A stretch of 5,536 nucleotides of DNA, taken from positions 1-5,536 of the forward strand of contig CACYHM010000076.1 of assembly GCA_902774195.1 (NCBI GenBank), written 5' to 3'. Under the pieces are notes generated by a model. The model was not told the DNA's origin. It was given only the letters and a program-made list of their open reading frames with translations, and did no database searches. How positions within the stretch are numbered: position 1 is the stretch's first letter; each line of letters opens with the position of its first letter. The translations under genes and the position numbers were made by a program. This document shows positions 1 through 5,536 of the stretch, piece by piece. The stretch comes from an uncultured Eubacteriales bacterium (GTDB lineage Bacteria > Bacillota_A > Clostridia > Peptostreptococcales > Anaerovoracaceae).

Positions 1-1296
1 TCGGCAGGCTATCCGGGACTGTCCACCGCGGTAAACGTGATCGCCAATGTGGTCAATATCATGATGGACATCGTGTATATAAAGGTCTTTCACCTGGGAG
101 TCGAGGGCGCTGCATGGGCCACGCTTTCAGGTTACCTCGTCGCGACAGCGGTAGTGCTTCTCGGAGCGATGTCGGGCAAGGTAAGACTGTACATAAGCAG
201 GGATATAAAGGCGTCCATGGAGAACGCAGGCGAGATATTCGCGCTCGGAAGGCCGGATGCCATGAACCAGATAGGACTTTCCATACAGTTTGCCGTATGC
301 AACAGGCTGGCGATGGCAGCCGCCGGAGCCAGCGGCATCGTGGCGTTCTCGCTCTGCATACAGTCGAGCTCTGTGATGTCCATATTCATAGGCGCTGTCA
401 TCGGAGCATCTGTGCCATTGATGGCCGTGCTGCACGGACAATCGGATCTCAAGGGCGAGGCCGATATACTCAGGACCTCGATGCTGTGGCAGTTCCTGAT
501 GTCACTCACAGGAACTATCATCCTGTTCATATTCGCGAAGCAGGCGGCGGGGCTGTACAACATCACCGAACCGTCGCAGCTCTCGATGGCCGTCCACGCG
601 TTCAGGATATACATCCTCATGTTCGTGCCGAGGTTCGCTCTCGTAGTGTACTACCGTTACCTCAAGGTGATAGGACTTACGCACTATTCCACGATACTGG
701 CGTCGCTCGACAGCTTTGCCGCTGTGATACCTGTCGCGTGGATCATGGTGGCGGCGATCGGGATAAACGGCCTTTGGTGGGCGTTCCCTCTCACGTCGAC
801 TTTGCTTGTCATCATCACGCTTTTATGCAATCTGAAGATCGCAGCGAAGTCAGGCGGCAGGCTCAAAGCCCCTCTTCTCATCGAGGTCGAAAAGGAAGGG
901 GATCCGGAGACCGTCATGGATGTGACCATAGAAAAAGGGTCGATGGATATCTCTCTGATCAGCGAGAAGGTGCAGGACATATGCGAAGAGAAGGGGCTCA
1001 GCAAGGTCGACGCGATGCGCGTTGCCATGGCCGTAGAGGAGATCGCGGTATACACAGCGAACAAGAAGAGCCAGAGCTCGTACGCAGACGTGCTCGTACG
1101 TATATACAGGGGGAATGTCGAGATAGACTTCCGGACTCTCGGCGAGGTCTTCGATCCGAACGAGGATGATGTGAGCGACATCGCCGAGAACGTTCAGATA
1201 CTGAGGAGCATAGTATCGGATATAAGCAACGAGTACATACTCGGCATGAATTCCACCAGGATAACGATAAAGGGCAAGAGCGAAGATGGAAAATAA
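1..1296 (+). CDS. MATE-family transporter fused to a C-terminal HATPase (RsbW-like) domain, 5'-truncated
   Basis: The reading frame is open from base 1, so the gene starts upstream; 431 residues are visible (numbered here from base 1). About 8 hydrophobic segments (roughly 9-32, 36-57, 91-109, 114-142, 160-179, 201-221, 230-262, 263-278) match TM5-TM12 of a 12-helix MATE exporter; the NVVNIMMDIVYIKVF stretch and the following GVEGAAWAT are typical of MATE TM5/TM6. About four helices are missing only because of the window edge. MATE proteins export small organic compounds in exchange for Na+ or H+. Residues about 305-425 form a cytoplasmic HATPase_c_2-like domain: helix with AVEEIAVYT (N-box position), LGEVFDP (G1-box position) and the ending GMNSTRITIK. 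The usual N-box Asn is Tyr351 and the first Asp of DxG is Thr379, so kinase activity is doubtful. The 3' end overlaps the ATP-grasp gene by 11 bases. The family calls are firm; the substrate and the role of the fused domain are unknown. Confidence 0.9.
   Translation, partial: SAGYPGLSTAVNVIANVVNIMMDIVYIKVFHLGVEGAAWATLSGYLVATAVVLLGAMSGKVRLYISRDIKASMENAGEIFALGRPDAMNQIGLSIQFAVCNRLAMAAAGASGIVAFSLCIQSSSVMSIFIGAVIGASVPLMAVLHGQSDLKGEADILRTSMLWQFLMSLTGTIILFIFAKQAAGLYNITEPSQLSMAVHAFRIYILMFVPRFALVVYYRYLKVIGLTHYSTILASLDSFAAVIPVAWIMVAAIGINGLWWAFPLTSTLLVIITLLCNLKIAAKSGGRLKAPLLIEVEKEGDPETVMDVTIEKGSMDISLISEKVQDICEEKGLSKVDAMRVAMAVEEIAVYTANKKSQSSYADVLVRIYRGNVEIDFRTLGEVFDPNEDDVSDIAENVQILRSIVSDISNEYILGMNSTRITIKGKSEDGK
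1269..1274 (+). promoter_or_regulatory. Probable ribosome binding site of the ATP-grasp gene
   Basis: AAAGGG lies inside the end of the transporter gene, 11 bases before the ATG at 1286. It is a moderate Shine-Dalgarno match with slightly long spacing. Together with the 11-base gene overlap it suggests that translation of the ligase is coupled to that of the transporter. Confidence 0.45.
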
Positions 1297-2989
1297 AGAC
1301 GGCAGAAAGACCATTGTCATATGTGAATATATATCGACCGGCATCAATTACGCCGAGGACGCGCTGGCGCGCGGATACACGCCTGTGCTGGTCGAAGGCA
1401 GATATGTCGGTTCGCCTGAGGATGTGGAGCGCCTGAAAGCCGCCCGCAACAAGGTAAATGAACGTGTAAAGAACAGGATAAAGATCATAAAGGAGGACGA
1501 ATACGAAAACGTCCTTAAGCAGGTAAAGGAACTCGATCCTGCTCTGGTCATAGCCGGAAGCGAATTCGGGGTGGGACTTGCCGCGGAGCTTTCGGCGGAT
1601 CTCGGTCTTCCGGGAAATCCTGTAGACAGGATCCCGTATATGACACACAAGGACATGATGCAGAAAGCTCTTGCGGATCACGGCCTGAGGGCGATCCGCG
1701 GCAGAGTCGTGAGATCGGAAAAAGAGGCGATAGAGTTCTACAGGGAGCTCGGCGTAAGCGAGGTCGTTGTAAAACCTGTTCGCGGCGCCGGTTCGCAGGG
1801 CGTGTACCTGTGCAGGAACCAGAGCGAGATGCTCGCGATGCTCAGGCGTAATCTGGATGCCGCCCGGGGCAATGAACTGGAAAATCATGGCGTCCTCATA
1901 CAGGAAAGGATCAACGGCACCGAATACGTGGTGAACACGGTATCATGCAACGGCAGACACCGCGTGGTCACGATCGGGCAGTACGACAAATACGTGCTCA
2001 GCAACGGCGCGATCGCGTACAACTACTACGGGTACGTAACGGAGCTCGAGGCAGGTCATTCAAGACTTGTCAGATACGTAAACAACGTGCTCGACGCGAT
2101 AGGCATCAAATACGGCCCGGTCCACGGCGAGTACATGATAGATGAGGACGGCCCGGTACTGATCGAGGTCAACTGCAGACCGATGGGAGGAGGGCTCGAC
2201 AGGTACTATTCGGAGCTCGTATCCGGCCAGCACGAGACTGATTCGGCGCTCGACGGCTATCTGGACCCGGAAAAGTTCAGCAGAGACGCAGCAAAGCCGT
2301 ATAAACTTCAGAGATACGGCGTGAGCAAGGACCTCGTGCTCCTGAAGGATACGGTTGCGATAACCGCTCCGGTCGTCCAGATATGCAGAAGGCTCAGGAG
2401 CTATTACTCGGCGTCGTACGATCAGATCGGAAGGACGGCGATGCTGCCTCAGACCAAGGACATGGAGACAGAGGCGGGGCTTGTATATCTGATACACGAT
2501 GATGAGAAACAGGTCAGAAAAGACTGCGATCTCCTGCACCAGCTCGAACTGAAGTATCCGGATATACTCTTCCAGAGATCCCGGAATACCGTGGGACATT
2601 CCAAAACGGAGCGGGATCTGGAGCATGTGATGAAAGCCGCCGGATGCAGCGGAGCCACCATCGTCTTCAGCGACAGGCCGGAGAAACTCAGCGATGCGGC
2701 TGTGATCTCGCATGATGAGCTCAAGGATGCATATGACAGCTATGACAACGGCATACTCGATCTGACTGATCCGAGGACATTTGCGGATCTCGAGATACTC
2801 GTACAGCAGATATTCATGTTCATGGACAAGGTGCGCGTCGGAGGACGTGTGATCGTGCCTGAGAGCACGTATTGCCATCTGCCTTACGGCATCGAGGGCA
2901 TGGAGATACTCTTCAGGGTATCGGGAATGCTCATGGAATTGCCGTCGGCGGATGAGTCGGGACTGTTGATCGCAACGGTACAGGAGTAA
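1286..2989 (+). CDS. ATP-grasp ligase with methyltransferase-like C-terminal extension
   Basis: 567 residues, apparently cytoplasmic (no signal peptide or membrane helix). Residues about 1-115 are a Rossmann-like pre-ATP-grasp domain. Residues about 120-370 are the ATP-grasp fold: Lys163 in VVKPVRGAGSQG (ATP lysine and glycine-rich loop), Gln206-Glu207 and Glu213 in IQERINGTEY, and the metal-binding EVNCRP (Glu294, Asn296, Arg298) after HGEYM. The motifs look complete, so it should activate a carboxylate with ATP and join it to an amine or similar nucleophile. It resembles the CPS-like/L-amino-acid-ligase branch (ATP-grasp_4; BacD-like). Residues about 370-430 are a family-typical tail (ETEAGLVYL). 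Residues about 440-567 are extra: DNGILDLTDP, then KVRVGGRVIVPES and a final LLIATV resemble the last strands of a class I methyltransferase, but no SAM-binding glycine motif is seen. The start overlaps the upstream MATE gene. The substrate is not readable; an amino-acid, peptide or cell-wall product exported by the MATE partner is inference. Confidence 0.9.
   Translation: MENKDGRKTIVICEYISTGINYAEDALARGYTPVLVEGRYVGSPEDVERLKAARNKVNERVKNRIKIIKEDEYENVLKQVKELDPALVIAGSEFGVGLAAELSADLGLPGNPVDRIPYMTHKDMMQKALADHGLRAIRGRVVRSEKEAIEFYRELGVSEVVVKPVRGAGSQGVYLCRNQSEMLAMLRRNLDAARGNELENHGVLIQERINGTEYVVNTVSCNGRHRVVTIGQYDKYVLSNGAIAYNYYGYVTELEAGHSRLVRYVNNVLDAIGIKYGPVHGEYMIDEDGPVLIEVNCRPMGGGLDRYYSELVSGQHETDSALDGYLDPEKFSRDAAKPYKLQRYGVSKDLVLLKDTVAITAPVVQICRRLRSYYSASYDQIGRTAMLPQTKDMETEAGLVYLIHDDEKQVRKDCDLLHQLELKYPDILFQRSRNTVGHSKTERDLEHVMKAAGCSGATIVFSDRPEKLSDAAVISHDELKDAYDSYDNGILDLTDPRTFADLEILVQQIFMFMDKVRVGGRVIVPESTYCHLPYGIEGMEILFRVSGMLMELPSADESGLLIATVQE
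2982..2986 (+). promoter_or_regulatory. Ribosome binding site of the SpoIIE-type phosphatase gene
   Basis: AGGAG sits in the last codons of the ATP-grasp gene, 9 bases before the ATG at 2996. It supports this start; the upstream stop TAA (2987-2989) is in the same frame, so no earlier start exists. Confidence 0.8.
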
Positions 2990-2995
2990 AAGAAA

Positions 2996-4744
2996 ATGGC
3001 TAATAAGAAAAAAGACAACAAACTCAGCGATGTCAAACGCTCACTCGGCACCAAGACGTTCGTGATCACACTTGCGCTGACGATGGGCATCGGAGCCACA
3101 GTGCTCGTAGCCGGATTCCTTCTTTATCTGGGAGGGGTCACGCACGAGTACATCGTCAATACATGGAACCAGGCCAATGCGGAAGCCGCTGTCATCAGCC
3201 AGACTCATTACCAGAGACTGTGCAACAGGGTGATGACCATCTATGACAGCATCCCTGACGAAGAAAAGGGAGACGGCACATCCGAGGAATACATCGCAGA
3301 ATACGAAGGCATCAGGGAATCGGAGGACTTCCAGAGCGTCCTTAAGGCGATGAAGAGCCTTCAGAACAGGAACGGTCCGCTCAACGCTTTCATGGTGGCC
3401 ATAGATCTCGAGAACAACAGGATGATCTATATAGTGGACGCAGACCAGAAAGAGGACAGCACCTGCAAGCCGGGAACCTGGGATGAATATCCGGACGAAG
3501 AACTCAATCCTCTCGTATACGGAAGAAAGCGTACTATCCTTGACAGGCAGCAGGGCGTGAAATCCGGGGTGCAGGCGGTGTTCACCAACAGACCTGAATA
3601 CGGTCCGCGCTGCACCGCGGCATCGACCATGTACAAAACGGGCAATTATACGATACTGGTATGCGTCGACGAAAAACTCAAGCCGATGGTAGAGGCCAGC
3701 AAGTTCTTCCTTGTGGAATATATCGCGCTCCTCGTAGTCGTGACTCTGCTCGCTTCATACATAGGCATGAGGCGGATGAAGGCGGCCCTGGTCGATCCTA
3801 TAGACAAGCTCGCTACAGCTGCCGTGGAATACGGCGATGATGAGAACAAGAAGGACGGAGTCAGACACTTCGCCGATCTTGACATACATACCGGAGACGA
3901 GATCGAGCGTCTGGCGGTGACGCTTCGCGACATGGAGACGGATGTTGCCGACTACATGAACGATCTGACCGCGGCGACAGCCGAAAAGGAGCGTCTGGTA
4001 ACTGAGCTCGCTCTTGCGGCTAAGATACAGATGAGCGTTCTGCCGGTGGTATTCCCGCCGTTCCCTGACAGGAACGAATTCGATCTCTACGCATCTATGG
4101 AGCCGGCGAAGGGAGTCGGCGGCGACTTCTACGACATGCTGATGATCGACGATGACCACCTGGCTGTCGAGATCGCAGACGTTTCGGGCAAGGGCGTACC
4201 GGCTGCTCTGTTCATGATGATATCCAAGATCATGCTGTCGGACAGCATAAGAGACAGCATGTCTCCTGCCGAAGTCCTCGAAGAGGTCAACAACAGGATA
4301 TGCGAAAAGAACGAAGAGGAGATGTTCGTGACCGTATGGCTCGGCATACTCGAGATCTCCACGGGCAAGCTGACCACAGCCAGCGCCGGACATGAATACC
4401 CTGTTCTGGTGCATGCTGACGGACATGCCGAGATCGTCCGCGACAAGCACGGTTTCGTCATAGGCGGCATGGAGGGAATGAAGTATACAGACCATGTGAT
4501 ACAGCTCGAAAAGGGCGACAGCATATTCGAATATACTGACGGTGTCACGGAAGCGACTTCAGCGGCAGACGAGCTCTACGGCATGGACCGCATGGTAGAG
4601 GCTCTCGACAATGCTGCAGCGGGCTCCACGCCTTGGGAACTGATGAGCGCTGTCCGCAGCGACATCGATGACTTCATCGGTGACGCCGAGCAGTTCGACG
4701 ACCTGACCATGCTGTGCCTCAGGTACAACGGAAAGAAAAAATAA
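2996..4744 (+). CDS. Membrane-bound SpoIIE/RsbU-family PP2C serine phosphatase with extracytoplasmic sensor and HAMP
   Basis: 582 residues. A basic N-terminus (many Lys) precedes TM1 (about 21-46). An outside domain of about 190 residues follows (47-237; AFMVAIDLENNRMIYIVDAD looks like a Cache/PAS-type sheet; Cys157 and Cys206 could pair). TM2 is about 238-256. A HAMP domain (about 258-320, Pro268 and DEIERL at 301-306) and a short coiled coil lead to the LALAAKIQMSVLP entry signature of this family. The PP2C domain (about 340-578) keeps the metal-binding residues: GVGGDFYD (Asp377), ADVSGKG (Asp395), SAGHEYP, YTDGVTEA (Asp515) and FDDLTML (Asp568/569). It should be catalytically active. Family members remove phosphate from Ser/Thr of STAS anti-anti-sigma proteins, opposing RsbW-type kinases, in response to an outside signal. 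Its likely opponent here is the HATPase domain on the MATE protein (inference). The gene begins 6 bases after the ligase gene, so it is co-transcribed. The signal and the dephosphorylated partner are unknown. Confidence 0.93.
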   Translation: MANKKKDNKLSDVKRSLGTKTFVITLALTMGIGATVLVAGFLLYLGGVTHEYIVNTWNQANAEAAVISQTHYQRLCNRVMTIYDSIPDEEKGDGTSEEYIAEYEGIRESEDFQSVLKAMKSLQNRNGPLNAFMVAIDLENNRMIYIVDADQKEDSTCKPGTWDEYPDEELNPLVYGRKRTILDRQQGVKSGVQAVFTNRPEYGPRCTAASTMYKTGNYTILVCVDEKLKPMVEASKFFLVEYIALLVVVTLLASYIGMRRMKAALVDPIDKLATAAVEYGDDENKKDGVRHFADLDIHTGDEIERLAVTLRDMETDVADYMNDLTAATAEKERLVTELALAAKIQMSVLPVVFPPFPDRNEFDLYASMEPAKGVGGDFYDMLMIDDDHLAVEIADVSGKGVPAALFMMISKIMLSDSIRDSMSPAEVLEEVNNRICEKNEEEMFVTVWLGILEISTGKLTTASAGHEYPVLVHADGHAEIVRDKHGFVIGGMEGMKYTDHVIQLEKGDSIFEYTDGVTEATSAADELYGMDRMVEALDNAAAGSTPWELMSAVRSDIDDFIGDAEQFDDLTMLCLRYNGKKK

Positions 4745-4753
4745 AAGACTCTG

Positions 4754-4759
4754 AAGGGA
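4754..4759 (+). promoter_or_regulatory. Ribosome binding site of the fourth gene
   Basis: AAGGGA lies 6 bases before the ATG at 4766. The phosphatase stop codon (4742-4744) is in the same frame, and the next in-frame ATG would fall after the first membrane helix, so 4766 is the only good start. Confidence 0.75.
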
Positions 4760-4765
4760 CAACTG

Positions 4766-5536
4766 ATGGAAAGAAAACGTAGCGAAACGACGAAAACCTT
4801 CCTTGCGATCCTGGCGGTGGCGATCATTATCGCCGCTATCGGCCATATAGTGTCGGTGATCTCATATAACAACAAGGATCATATGACCAGGGGAGCGGAT
4901 GACAGCAAACAGGCCGTTATGGTACTGAACGACAGAGCGGACAGCACGAGCACCTGGCTCAAGAGAGATTTTGACCTGAACGGAAAGAAGGTGGATCTCA
5001 CCGGTCAGACATTTGACGGCGTGCTGACGAACAAGTCATCTTCAGCTGTCTCAGAATGGGTGATGCGCCTCAACATCAAGGGCGACTGCTACTTCAACAA
5101 TGCCTGGTGCGGCAAAGTCGAGATCCATCAGCACAGCGGCACACCGGACGAAAAGGTCCAGACTCTCGACCTCAGAAAATACAAGCTGGATGATGTAAAG
5201 CTGGACTACGTGTATGACGGAGACCTGCTCATCCCGCTCTCAGAGGGGGACTATGTCATCTACTATCCATCCGCTGCTGAGGGCGAATTGCCGGTAGACG
5301 GCGGGGGCGAGCTCACCATGGGCATGATCCTTTACTATCTGGATGGCATCGATCTTTCTGACTATTACATCTCATACAAGCTGCACAAGAGCTATTTCAG
5401 CGGAAAGAGCTTCTATGCTGTTCTTGCGCTTACATTGTTATGGATCGCTGTGTTCTTCGGATACATCGTTGCAAACTTGTCGTACAGGAGAGCATGGAAG
5501 GACATGGAGCTCAGGAAGACGGGCGTTTCATATATG
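4766..5536 (+). CDS. Membrane sensor protein with CBM2-like extracytoplasmic domain, 3'-truncated
   Basis: 257 residues are visible and the frame is still open at the window end. A basic start (MERKRSETTK) precedes TM1 (about 11-33); an outer domain spans about 34-214; TM2 is about 215-237; then a basic cytoplasmic stretch (SYRRAWKDMELRK) begins. This two-helix plan is that of a receptor with a cytoplasmic output domain, which lies beyond the window (GGDEF, HATPase, EAL or PP2C are all possible; none can be read). Residues about 79-170 resemble family 2 carbohydrate-binding modules: TFDGVLTNKSSSAVSEW followed by LNIKGDCYFNNAWCGKVEI, echoing the CBM2 pattern of a 'tN.s...i..W.v' strand and an 'i.n.W.g' strand, with Trp98 and Trp114 at the expected places. 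Cys108 and Cys115 could form a disulfide. LLIPLSEGDYVIYYPS follows. A glycan or cell-envelope sensing role is inference. The gene starts 21 bases after the phosphatase gene, with no terminator between them. Confidence 0.82.
   Translation, partial: MERKRSETTKTFLAILAVAIIIAAIGHIVSVISYNNKDHMTRGADDSKQAVMVLNDRADSTSTWLKRDFDLNGKKVDLTGQTFDGVLTNKSSSAVSEWVMRLNIKGDCYFNNAWCGKVEIHQHSGTPDEKVQTLDLRKYKLDDVKLDYVYDGDLLIPLSEGDYVIYYPSAAEGELPVDGGGELTMGMILYYLDGIDLSDYYISYKLHKSYFSGKSFYAVLALTLLWIAVFFGYIVANLSYRRAWKDMELRKTGVSYM

Larger units (their letters stand above)
1..5536 (+). other. Single co-directional operon (partial at both ends)
   Basis: Four genes run in the same direction with an 11-base overlap, then gaps of 6 and 21 bases. 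No rho-independent terminator (GC stem followed by T run) or credible promoter is seen in either gap. Co-transcription is therefore very likely. The promoter and any first genes lie upstream of the window, and more genes or the rest of gene 4 lie downstream. Confidence 0.8.

Noticed and set aside
114..1169. Second + strand open frame (351 codons) inside the transporter gene
   Set aside because: Arg/His-rich, low-complexity translation without membrane helices; the overlapping frame has clear MATE and HATPase motifs.
998..1888. Long antisense open frame (296 codons) across the transporter/ligase junction
   Set aside because: It lies opposite two well-supported genes, its translation is rich in Arg/Ser/His with no recognisable domain, and it has no good ribosome site. 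It is a by-product of codon bias.
2060..2878. Antisense open frame (272 codons) opposite the ATP-grasp gene
   Set aside because: No recognisable motif, and it lies fully opposite a gene with intact ATP-grasp catalytic residues.
3755..4495. Antisense open frame (246 codons) opposite the phosphatase gene
   Set aside because: It mirrors the conserved PP2C motifs on the other strand and has no domain signature of its own.
4745..4765. Possible terminator or promoter between genes 3 and 4
   Set aside because: Only 21 bases, with no stem plus T-run and no room for -35/-10 boxes; it holds only the ribosome binding site.
1..5536. CRISPR arrays, tRNA/rRNA genes, insertion sequences or attachment sites
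   Set aside because: Almost every base is coding; no regularly spaced repeats, transposase-like proteins, terminal inverted repeats or tRNA-like folds were seen.

Overview
The window carries one tightly packed run of four genes, all on the + strand, with both ends cut off by the window. G+C is moderate (a little over half by eye). Arginine is often AGG/AGA and isoleucine often ATA, Shine-Dalgarno sites are strong, and the protein families are typical of anaerobic Firmicutes. Together these suggest a Clostridia-type bacterium (Lachnospiraceae or a related gut/rumen lineage). That assignment is inference; no marker gene is present.

Layout: (1) 1-1296, the 3' part of a MATE-family membrane transporter fused to a cytoplasmic GHKL/HATPase domain of the anti-sigma (RsbW/SpoIIAB) type. 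(2) 1286-2989, an ATP-grasp ligase with an extra C-terminal domain that resembles the second half of a methyltransferase; it overlaps gene 1 by 11 bases. (3) 2996-4744, a membrane-bound SpoIIE/RsbU-type PP2C phosphatase with an extracytoplasmic sensor and a HAMP domain. (4) 4766 to the window end, the N-terminal part of another two-helix membrane sensor whose outer domain looks like a CBM2-type carbohydrate-binding fold; its output domain lies beyond the window. Intergenic gaps are 6 and 21 bases and no terminator or internal promoter is visible, so the genes are very probably one operon.

How they may work together: the ATP-grasp enzyme could make a small amide- or peptide-bonded product and the MATE protein could export it, by analogy with ligase/exporter pairs such as bacilysin BacD/BacE. 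The HATPase domain and the SpoIIE-type phosphatase are the two opposing halves of a partner-switching module, here apparently attached to a transporter instead of a sigma factor. The HATPase has lost both the N-box asparagine and the first aspartate of the DxG motif, so it may bind a partner without acting as a kinase. No STAS (anti-anti-sigma) gene is in the window. The combination of transporter-linked HATPase, ATP-grasp ligase, phosphatase and putative glycan sensor is the main point of interest.
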